This document shows, piece by piece, positions 1 through 12,100 of a stretch of DNA of 64,000 bases. Numbering within the stretch: position 1 is the stretch's first letter; each line of letters opens with the position of its first letter. The notes beneath the pieces are model-generated. The model did no database searches. It had not been told where the DNA came from and saw nothing but the letters and a program-made list of their open reading frames with translations. The translations under genes were made by a program, and so were the position numbers. Source of the stretch: Vitis vinifera (taxonomy: Eukaryota; Streptophyta; Magnoliopsida; Vitales; Vitaceae); contig NC_081812.1 of NCBI RefSeq assembly GCF_030704535.1, positions 23,101,501-23,165,500 on the forward strand. The letters run 5' to 3'.

Positions 1-118
1 TTATAACATATGTATGCTTTTTTTATTTCTACTTTTCTGAAGGTACAGTTCATCGAATATATTGTCTTTATGGTTTCCTGATTTAGTTACTTTTGAAAAA
101 AAAAAAAATAACTTGCAG

Positions 119-3100
119 GATGGGCTACTAGTTTATCAGCAGGTGAAGGGGATTGGACTTGTGAATTTTCTTTCTTTAAAGTGGTGATTGATCTTACTGA
201 AGCTGGTCATGGTTAGTAATTTTTTTTCTTAATATCTGTTTTTTCCATCTTTTGATTCATGAAATATATATATATATATATATATATTTTTTTTCTACTT
301 TATTTTTTTTGTGGAGATTTCATTCATCTTCTTTTCCTAGAGAGGGAGCTTTGTTTATATGTTTTTCCTTTGGGAGAAATTTACAGTGCCTTTTTTACTT
401 GTGCTGATTGATTTGCTGGACTGATGTTGGTGCCCTTATCTATATTACAGAACACATGCAAGATATTGTTGGATTGCTCTTCAAATATATTAGCCTCCTA
501 CAGCAGACTGGTGTTTGCAAATGGATATTTGATGAGGTATATGTTGTTGGTGCCTCCATGTGTGAGGCTTCAAATAATAAACTTTTATGGGAAAGATCAT
601 TTCATTGCTTAAGATGACATATTAAACATTTACGATTGTTAAAGAGTATGATATATGTTGTGGACCCGAATGGTATAAACTTAAGCTTTTAGGAAAATTG
701 GTAGTTTAACATAGTGTCAGAGCCTCATTAGGTGAGAGGTTATATGTTCAAGCTTTACTTCATGATTATTTCTCTAATTTATTGCACCTACAAGTAAGCC
801 CAAAAGCAGCTGATTTTGATTGTTTCCCTAAGGCCTTGTGTGTCTCTCCATGTGCAAATATGGGGCTACATGTGAGGTGAGGGACATGGTATCAGAGCCT
901 CATTTTGTGCGGGTATGAGGCCGCACATGAGGGATATAATATTGGAGCCTTGTTTCAGGAGGTCATGTGTTCAAGCCTCACCCCATGTTTATTTCCCATA
1001 TTTATTGAGCCCACATGTAAGCCCAAAAAGGGCTGATTGTGTTTGTTTGCCTATGAACCTGTGCGTCTTTCTGCTTGCAGGCTGCATGTGAGGGAGGGTG
1101 TTAAAAAGTACAATATACATTGTGGACCCAAATCCTACAAGCTTAAGCTTTTAGAAAAATTGGTTATCCAACAACTATGAATAATAACAAAGGAAGTTTC
1201 ATGTGTAGGACATTCTTTGAATAAGGCATGTGATATAATTGACATCTTCATAGACTTTGTATCTTATAGGTAGATGGTCAGTCAAGTGCTTCACCTATAA
1301 AGCTTGCTTAATTCCTTATTTGTCAAAATATGAGGAACAACTTAGAGACCTAAATACAACTTGCTTAGTTTTAATGGTCTGATTAAATTTTAATGCCTAG
1401 AATGGCATATTAAATTCCTTATTTCTCAATTAATGCATATGTTTGTTTCTGATAAAAAAAAAGGCATATTAAACATACACTATTTTGTGTTGTGTAAACA
1501 AATACTCTTGGAACAGAATTTTCTGCAATGCCAAAAGGTTGGTTTCTCTGTCAGTACTGATGATTTTACTTGGTTTGTCACAGCTACATGGTTGATCAGA
1601 AAAACACATTTGAGTGAAATAGATAGATTTGTTGGATTGCAAAGAATGAACGCTTGACATTCTAGCTACTTGTTATTAAATTGTTTGTTAATGCTTGCCA
1701 TTTTTTGTGGAAAATGGCAATAACTTGAAAGGATAATGAGCTTAGTTTCATGAGTAGAAGAGAAAATGAATCCCGAGAGCGACCTTTACTGAATTCACAC
1801 TTCAGCTGATATCCTGAAATTTGTTGAATAATCCAAAATGTAGGGTTTTGATCTTTTTGATTCATTTGTTAATTCTTTTTATTGCATCATATCATTTGAA
1901 TCTATCAATTTTGGTTAAAAAAGAAAAAAAGAAGGTATAAACAGATTGACCATTACCATTTCTCGACTTTAGTGGCTGGCAATCTTATCAAAACTATTAC
2001 AAGTATGCCTTATTTACCTTTTGCACCACAAATCCTGAATTGTTAACATCTTTCTTTAGCACTTTTTTCCTGCAATGGTTTGATAAGAAAAGTATTTGAT
2101 AAGAGTATATATAAAATTATTTATTGTCAATGCTTTAACTTGTATTGCTTTTTAGTGTCATATTTGGTATCAAAAGGTTGTCTTTCTGATCATTCTTCAG
2201 AGTAACTAAGGCATTTCGATTTGTTGGTGAAGCTTTCAGCCATTTGCGAGACAGTGTTCCATTATCAGGACAAAATCCCACCTATTGATTATGTGGTTAA
2301 TGTTTCATCGAATATGGAGGTAATTCAAATAATTGCCTTTTTGCATCTTGTTTCACTGAGCTGTCACAAACTATTTGTTTTGAAATGAACACCCAGTTGG
2401 AGCCCTTGTTAAATAGATTGGAGAGCCTCCCTCTGTGGCATTCCAATTTATCAGCTTGAATATTTTATAGTAGGTATGTTATCAACACTGATTAACTTCA
2501 ACTTCTGGTGATTCTCTCTATTAATACTGGAGCTAAGATGACCATCCAAATTATTTTAAATAAGGAGTGTCATTGGCTATCTAGCACCAATGAGGTCAGC
2601 AAATAATTTTATTCATAAGCCACTCATCGGTAAACATCTCAAAATATGTCAACTTGGTAAATAGGTAAGAAAGCCCAAAGTGCCACTAAACAGCCCCACT
2701 TCATCAAATTCTCATAGAGTGTCATTGGTAAATTGGAAGTGACGATTGGTGGCACTCTTGGTCTGATTTATAAGGAGCTCATCTACCAAATCTTCATCTC
2801 ACTCCCATCATAAGTCAACTTAATGCTTTTCCCAAAATATAGTTCAAATTATGGAGACAAAAGATCAACTTTGCCCAATTCCTCTGGATCTGGAGGAAAA
2901 TCCTTTTGCCATTCCTTGAATGGAAAAGCAACAGAGCATATACACCATCTATTTTAATGTTATCAAACTGCAAAATGCACCTCGTGAGTTGAAAACTTCC
3001 AATTGATGCTATCCTAGTCTTTCCCCATGTCCCTTTTTGTGTAAATAATGCAAAATACCACTCATTGGTCTATCTGGTAAAAGAAATACCATGCTAAGAA

Positions 3101-6100
3101 GGCTTTTGGTAAAACTTAAATACTTCTGACTTAAAATGACTTAGTTAAATTATGTTTAAGTTATTAAGTTATTTTAATTTTAAGTTGTAATATTAAGTTA
3201 CTTTATCAAACGTATTTAACCACTTAAATTAAGTGCTTAAGTCATATTAAGTCAATAAGTTTATTTATTTATTTATTTTGATAGGCCACAATAAGTTGAT
3301 TTATTAAACACTCTCTAAGCCCTATACTAAAGAATCTATTTGAATGAAGGCATGATCAAGATTCCCTTCTTGGAGAACGGTGCTCTTAGATTCTAAGATT
3401 GAAAAAGGGTGGAATCCTTTCATGTCTTTCTGTTCTTATGTTTATAAGGACGTCTCTTCCTTGTTGTACTTTTTGATTGATGATGCAACATATTTTTTGT
3501 TTCTCACTACAAAAACTTCCTACCTTCTATCCATTATAGCATCATGCTTGTATTAAGCATAGAGAAGGGGATGCTTTAATGGTGGATCTATATTCATCAA
3601 CCTGCCTCTCAATTGTGTTTAACCAATCCTAAACAGTGCCTATTCTATTCGACATGTCTCCAATTCTGTTCAGCAAGTCCTGGGAAAAGTGGAATTCTAG
3701 CTTAAATAGAGATCGTCACCTATTAACAGTCTTGCATGCTAAGAAACGGAGAATCTTTAATACGATAATAAGTTTCCTTTTATTGTCATGGATTGGAGTT
3801 ATGCAGTTTGAAATTTTTAATTTAAGTGGTCATCTCTCTTGAAAGTTATTTTGAAGGACGAGCAGATTTCATAATAATTATGGAATGCTCTAATATGGCC
3901 TCCAAAGTTAAAGATTAGGATTTGGGGAATTAGTTTCACAGGCTTTCCTTGTGGGGGTTTTAGTGGTTTGAGGAGTTTGCCCCTTAAGTATTTTGGATTT
4001 TTGTCTGATACCACTTTCAGTGGTCTTTATGTTTATTTGGCCAATTAACCAGGAATGACAAATTTGGAATTGTTTTAAATTTCTCAGAGACATTCTCTGT
4101 ATGATCTTTCTGAAACTGTTTTCTTTTTTTAGATTTCTCAAAATTTTTAACCTAGTTTTCCTTTTTAATGATATCTGAATTTCTATGCTGGTAAATGAGG
4201 AAATAGGAGCTAATTGTCATTGCTTCTTTGATATTGTGAACTTGTTGAGAATAAAATGTTAATAATCGTTTGCCACTCAAATATTTTCAGTTATATCCCC
4301 CAAAAGATTGGCTGGTGGGGTCATCATTGCCTTCTAAGTTTAGTCCAGATGTTATTCAGAAGGTACTAGATGAGCTTGCTCCAAATAACGTCAGGTAAAT
4401 CTTTTAGTGAGCCCATTGTTTTTCTTTTCTTTTCTTTTTTCCTTTATTTTTTTTCTTCTCTCTTTTCCTTTTGTTGTGCCTTTTATTGTCCCAGTACATA
4501 GGTTGCATCCTCCCTTTTAACTGGCATCTTTTTAATGTATATCTAGTTTGCGTATATATAAAAGAGAAACTATGAATTATTGCATCTGAAGATTAAAGAC
4601 ATCTGCATGTGGCATTAGGGATTTTTGTATGGTGCTCAAAGCAGCCATTTTGAATGTAAAGACTGTAGACATAAAAAAATTAGTGGATTAAATTACCATT
4701 AATTTGGTCTTCTAAAAAAAAAAAGGATAAGCCCCTCATCTTATGGATATGGATAAGTCTCTCTCATCTCCAACTATAAAAATGATGATAATAAGAAAAT
4801 TGTTATTATTATTATTATCTTGTTGGTAAAACCTCCCGGAAAAGCAAATTTGCTAAAATTAAGGAACTAAATCCCTTGGCAACTAAAATTGGGGAATTTG
4901 AAATTCAAATTCCCATCTTCACCTATAAATAGAGAGGTCTTCCATCAAGAGAAGGGGGGAGAAATCAGAAAATTCTAGAGAGGAAAATCCTGAGGAGAAA
5001 ATCCAAAGGTAACTTCATACAGGAGAAGGGGCTTCACAACAAGAGAGAGCTTCATCAAATCTCCTTGCAAGTTCGATAAACGGCAAAAGAACTGTTACAC
5101 GCATTCTTCGCCATTCAACAAGGTCATTCGGGAATAAGCCACTTGTGGCCCTCGATTGATCTCTGAAATCAAGAAAACGTCATCGTCGTCTTCCAAAGTG
5201 TGATCAAGGCAAAAGAATCAGAGGGAAAATATTCTTTTGGAAAGAATATTTTTTTTTTTTTTTTGAGATTGTACCCGCGATATTCTTAAATTTAATAAAT
5301 CATTTGTTTGCGTTATTTTTCCTATTATATTTTGCTAATTTTTGCAGGATAAAATTTACCAAATTTGTGCGTACAAGGACATCCACGTGCATTCTTAAAT
5401 CATAAAGGGATCCACATCCACATGCATTCTTAAATCAATACAATGTGCTGAAACATTTGTCTCAAATTTGTATTATATAATCACTGATTTATTGTATGAG
5501 ATTATAAAAAATGCAGTGAAAATGTACTGAAATATTAATTATGTGTCAGAAACTCACTCTCCTATGATGCATTAAGTTTTTTCCCACTATAAATTTTTTT
5601 TACACATTTTTTTAAAAATTTGGATTCTTTTATAGCATTGACTGAAAATATTGAATACCCTGAATATGATGATTTACCTTTCATTTTAACTGCTAAGCTT
5701 CTCTGAGGTGTTAATTATTTCTGTATCTGTTCTATCTTAGCATTTTACCACAGTATATATTAAGATTTAAGCTTCTCTGAGGATTCTGTTTGAAGGCTTC
5801 AAAAAATCAGGTTGCTGCTTTCATGGTCCATTCTTTTTGTCTTTTCTATGGTTGCATTAACATAAGCTCATTTTATCATATGGTAAATGAAAAGACAAAA
5901 TCCATTCATCTATAACTATTTAGAGCAGTGTCAAGCAGTGAAGGTTGGCAGAGAAATCCGATTGCAGTCACTCTAAAAGAATAGCTAATGTAATATGGAA
6001 ACTTGTTCACTGCAATAAAAAGGTTGCACAATGTAATTCATATTTTACTTTGAACTGGGCATGTATTTTATCTCATTGATTGACTTGTATCCTTTGTCCC

Positions 6101-9100
6101 AATTATAGAAATAGTCACTACATCAATGTAGATTTTTATCAGTTTGTTTTAGCACTTTAAGGTTCCAGAACTGATTGGCCACTTCCCTACAAGCTATCAT
6201 TAATTAAAAGCAAAAATTGTTTAACTAAGGGGTCAGATCAGTAAGAATAACCATTACTTGCTGAGTGTTGTGTTCAAGATTCATTCCAGTATTTATGGTT
6301 ATTGATTTGGTTGTTGTTTCTGGTTACTGCCCTGTAGTCTTCTTCATGCGTATTCATCTGCCAACTGTATCTATCAAATGAGATAATGACATGCTTGAGT
6401 CATGGTAGTTTTCATGATAAACCCTCTGGTCAACAGAATCTTTTGGGAGTCAAAGAATTTTGAAGGCCACACTGACATGGTTGAGCCATGGTATGGAACT
6501 GCATATTCTATTGAGAAGATCACTTCTTCCATGATTCAGGTTTGTTGTTATGTTCTTTGTAATATACTTCATAATATGTAGTGGTTTACAACTTGGAACC
6601 TGATGTCATACAGTTCTTTGACATTCGGTTCCCTGCTGTATTCCTCTTTCTGCTAAAAGAATCAACTAGAAAAAAATGTTGATAAGCTAAAATTTCTGTA
6701 TTTGTTTGCAGCAATGGATGCTAGCAGCCCCTAATGAACATCTGCATCTACCATCCCCCAATGTGTTTATCCCTACTGATTTGTCACTTAAGGATGTGCA
6801 AGAGAAGGTATGGTAGATATGATAAGCTAACCTAATGTAATTATCTTTTTCCAAAAGGTTTACACTTTGGTGTGGCTGTTCTGGAACAGGCTAAATTTCC
6901 AGTTCTCTTAAGAAAGTCATCATATTCAACCTTATGGTATAAGCCCGATACAATGTTCTCCACTCCAAAGGCATATGTGAAGATAGATTTCAACTGCCCC
7001 TTTGCTAGTAGCTCCCCTGAAGCAGACGTCCTAACTGATATCTTTACACGGTTGTTAATGGATTACCTGAATGAATATGGTAGGCTGTACAGAATGAGTG
7101 GAAAGTTGTCCTCTTTTATGAAAATTGTACATTAGTTTTTATTTGTCTGAGGGACAGTACAACATTGAAATGTTTTTGTGTTATATAATTTATGGTTTAT
7201 TAATGTTTATAGTGATCTTTTCTCTCTATAATTCCTGCTGGTTTTACTTGAATTTATTTACATCAGATTGGTGCAGTTATTTACTTGAAAAAGAGCTTAT
7301 TATATTGTTTTTTATTTTTTATTTATCTTTCAGCTTACTATGCTCAAGTTGCCGGTCTTTATTATGGCATAAACCACACAGATAGTGGTTTTCAGGTGAG
7401 TTATCTTCTTTACTATTTTAATTTTTACAAATTATGTTTTATTGTATTTTACATTCATCCGACTTTCAAAATTAATAGTCAATTCAAATGTTCAAGCTGA
7501 TTTGTTTTTGGTAATGGTGATTGGTGAGTTTGGGATGGTGAAACAAGCCCAAACCTATCCCGAATGACTCCAACCCATTTCCTACCCAAATCCAATTAGT
7601 GGCTTAGACATCCGTCCCACACTCCAAATCTAATTCTATGCATCCTTCAGAGTGGGTTTGCCAATTGAAATTGTATGCGATATTCATTATGGTCACATGT
7701 AAATTCTTGATTTAAAACTTGACAGAGGAAAAGCTTTAAACCAAGGGAAGATTTCCAGTTCTGAATTCTACAGAACTTTTTGTGGGGCTCCCATTGCAAA
7801 TCTGATTGTGGCAAATCTCAAAATTCTCCCCGTCAAGGTGGGGTGGGCCAGGTTACACAGTGAATCATCCCGATTCCAACCTTGTGTGCAATAACCTTCA
7901 ACCTTTGTGGATAAATATTGCATCCTGTTGATCTTTCTGCTTGAATTAACCTTGCTGGAATTAGTCTCTAGAGGAATTTTTAATTCAAGGAAGTTTGGAA
8001 ACCATAAAACCAAGAATTTTGAAATTTTAAGTCCGATCTCAGATTAAACCTCACTTCAAAGTTCACTTAGAAGTACCTATCAAAAAAAAAGTTTACTTAG
8101 AAGTGGCATTCCTTTTTAGGGCTTTAGCAATTTCTGACTTGGATAAGTTTTTTGTTTGCACAGCTTCACTAAAAGTTTACTTCCAGAGTCTTGGTATCTT
8201 TCCTAGAAGACATTCTAAAAGGCTTTTCTGAATTTTATTAAACTCAATTGCCAAAAAATGCAGATGCTGTTGTTAGGAAAGGGTATCATTGTGATTTTGC
8301 CGTATCCTGTCATTTTAGACTGGATTGCATGTGTACTGATCCTTGCTTACTTGTCAAAATGAAAGTTCACAAGATTTTAAAAATGTCCTATCCTGGTTTG
8401 TGGGATAAAATGGTGCACTGCAGCCCCATGATAGTTTAGGGTAACTGCAAAATTTTGCTAATTGTTTAAATATTTCAATTACTTAAAGTTTCATTGCGTT
8501 TATTCATGAAATTCATATTTATCAAAGATGGTCATAGCGAAGAGAAGATACCTCCTTTTAGGAAAATAAGAAGCATAACAGGGAACTTTAAAATGAAAAT
8601 TGAGAAATTACCAAAGAAACTTCTTCAAATGTCAAATATTTGTATTGCTTCAAATATTGCCTTATATAGAATTATATCTTGGTAGGTCTTTTTGTTTCCC
8701 TTGAGTGCCTTGTGAATCATCCTAAAGGACCTTCTATATTTCTAATTTGCAATGCCTTTAAGAAATGATATATGGAAGAATTGTCACTCAATTGTTTTCT
8801 ATATTCAATTATCAGATATGCTACTTTCTCTCTTTTTCTCATTCATCCACGAACACTCTTATACACACACGCTAAGATCCATCAATTCTTGTATGCATTC
8901 ATATTTTAAATACTGTTTTTCTTTTTTAGGTGGCTGTGACTGGGTATAATCACAAATTGAGGATCTTACTTGAAACAGTTGTTGAAAAAATCGCAAACTT
9001 TAAAGTGAAGCCTGATAGGTTTCTTGTGATCAAGGTAATGACCAACACCTCTTATGCCACTGGAAAGGTCACAACTTATGTATTTTCATTTTTCTGATGG

Positions 9101-12100
9101 TCCTTCTCAGATACCATTTTTTTTCCCCAAGTGAATCACACCAACAGCATTAGGACTGTAATTGATATATCATTTATACATTTTTGCAGTGATTTGCTGT
9201 GTTTTATTGTTCCAGAGGCTTTGTTACATTTTTACAGTGATTTCCTACTCTCCTCTGTATATCCCTTCTAACCCACACATACATATGCACCTCCAATGCA
9301 TTGACCTCCCTATTTAGTAAATGATCATAATTAATCCTATCAAAAGTAGTTGTGTGTAATTCTTTGTCCATCTAGATGGCAATGGTTTTTCCTCCTTTCT
9401 TCCTTTTTCTTATAATTATAGTCTTGTTGATACACAACCCAGACTGAATAATTGGCACCTTTACCTGATAGACAAGATGGATGCTTGTTTTATGAATGTA
9501 CCTTATACCCAAACACATCCAAAAACTCTTATTGAGCTTAAGAAAAAACTTTTGGCTTTTCAACAGCCACAATAGAAACGGGGCCTTGATAAATTTACTA
9601 ATTATTTTTTTTTTAATTTGAAGTTGAAATTTTTTTGTACTTTTACTGCATTAAAATAGCTCTTTGAGTTTTTATCTCTTTTTCATCAGTCATAGGTGCA
9701 AGAGAAACAAAATGATCACTAATATTATGTATTACAATTTCCAGTGGTGTAATCTGCTAACCATGAACTTCAAGGATTACCTTCCAGATAGGTGTATTTT
9801 GCAATTCAATTTATTGATGACCCTAAATTTGGGTCGGTGAGACAGATCTATCTTCTTGGCTTCCCATCTTAGAATGAGAGGCAACAAAATATTCTAGCTT
9901 TAAACTAATTGAACTGACGCTTAATGAAACTTATCTGTACTTAGATATTGCCTCATGAATATCAAGTGAGACTGACATTGGCTTTATATTGAAGTACAAT
10001 GATATCCAGGGATTCTCCTCTCATCCCCGCAAATTTGGCGTAAATTCTTCCTCTGTCTTATCTTAGGCATTTGAAAAGTCAACAGGCATGTGGAGATGAC
10101 ATGCTGAATGAATGAGACACCATTTTTATTTTCTTCTGATTTTCTTTCTTCTGTTTTGTACAAACCACCATCATAGAAATCCTGGCTTAGAATGGTTGCA
10201 TACCTGAAGAGCCGGAGGTAGCCGGTTATCATCTTCTATCAACAAATTCATCCATTAATTATTATTACTAAAAAGAAAAAGGTGACAGATTGACATGTCC
10301 CCTTATGGATGATGTTTCTGTTCAGAATTCTAGGAACAGTTTTGCCTGTAAATCCATATCTCATGATGAAGGTTAGCTTCCAAGGCTAGGTCTAAATTAT
10401 GCACTCTTATATGCTTGTACTCTTTTGGGGGACTGTACTTGATTTGATTATTAATGCTTGTGGTTTTCTTTTCATGAAAAAATAACATTTTGGAATTCCA
10501 TAAAATATCTCAGGAACTGTCTTTTTGAAGACATGGTCATTATTGTTCTATGTATTTATTTTTATTTTTTATCAGGAAATGGTAACAAAGGAGTATCAAA
10601 ACTTCAAGTTTCAACAGCCATATCAGCAAGCTATGTACTATTGCTCACTAATTCTACAAGATAACACATGGCCTTGGATGGATGGACTTGAAGTTATTCC
10701 TCATCTTGAAGCTGATGATCTTGCTAAATTTGTTCCCATGTTGCTCTCAAGGGCCTTCTTGGATTGTTACATAGCAGGTTCTTATATTTCAACGATTTAT
10801 TTTATTATCGCTTTTAGAAGTCTGACATTTTACCTTGATTTTATCATCAACTAGCAATTTCATTTTTCAGGAAACATTGAACCAAAAGAAGCAGAGTCAA
10901 TGATCCATCACATTGAAGATATTTTCTACAGTGGTCCACATCCTATATCCCAGCCTCTATTCCCATCTCAGTATTTGACAAATCGAGTTATTAAGCTTGA
11001 TAGGGGCATGAGTTACTTTTATCCTGCTGAAGGCTTAAATCCAAGTGATGAGAATTCTGCCTTAGTTCACTATATCCAGGTAATTGCATTAGTAAAGGAG
11101 GAATGGTTCATTAACTTAGTTATCTATGCTGGACTCTATTTAACATTTTGGAACTCGAGAAAAGAGGATAATGACACTGTCGCACATTAGTAAACTGAAC
11201 TATAACTTTAGTCTCCTGTGATCTATTCTAATATATATATAATCCAAAGGCATCTCATAAAAGAGAAAAGAAAAGGAAAGTGAAAGGTCTTATGCTGCCA
11301 TTTTGTGCTAATAAAATTTCAGATCCTTGCTAATTATTTCTGGGAAAATTAGTAGTAGCTAGAAGTTTGTGTGTTTCTTTGTCTTTATCTGGTCCTGTTT
11401 TTTTGATAAGTTTGTCTTTATCTGGTCCTTGCTCTTGCGAAGCTTGAGTTTTGAGACATTGAATTGACAGATTCTTGTTGTGGGTAAGAAATTACTTCCG
11501 AAGAGTTATTTGATAGATAAAGAAAATGTATTATAGATAAAAGTGGGTAAGACCCCAAAAAAGAAGAGTGAAGACACAAAAACCAGCAAATGCGCCCTAC
11601 AAAGAGCCTAACCAATCCACAAATTCCAACACCGACAAAGAACCGTCCCCAATATACAATTTAACCTAATCCCAAAAAAGGTTCAAGAAATAATTTTTAA
11701 TTGTCACATAGTAAGATGAAGTCCCCTAGTTCCAGAACCAATATTTTTTGATAAATAAAGACTTAAATTAAAATAAAAAGAGCCGCCAGAAAAGCAGCTC
11801 AAGGTATACAAGAAAACCCAATATCCCCCACCATGCCCTGCAAACCCACAACATATCCCCACTTGCACCTCCTCTTTTATTCAAATTCACCTTCATTCTG
11901 GATGCTGCTTCAAAATAAAATAAGATGGTCTTGGCTTCCTCTCCAGTTCACAAATTTTCCATTTCTACTTCTCAATGTGAAGGAAATACTTCCTGTTTTA
12001 CCAATAGACTTTAGCTCATTGAAATTTATAATTTTTACATGATTATATGATAGTACTCAAACTTGAATGTAAGATGCTTTTTTCTGTTTGATTTATGAGT

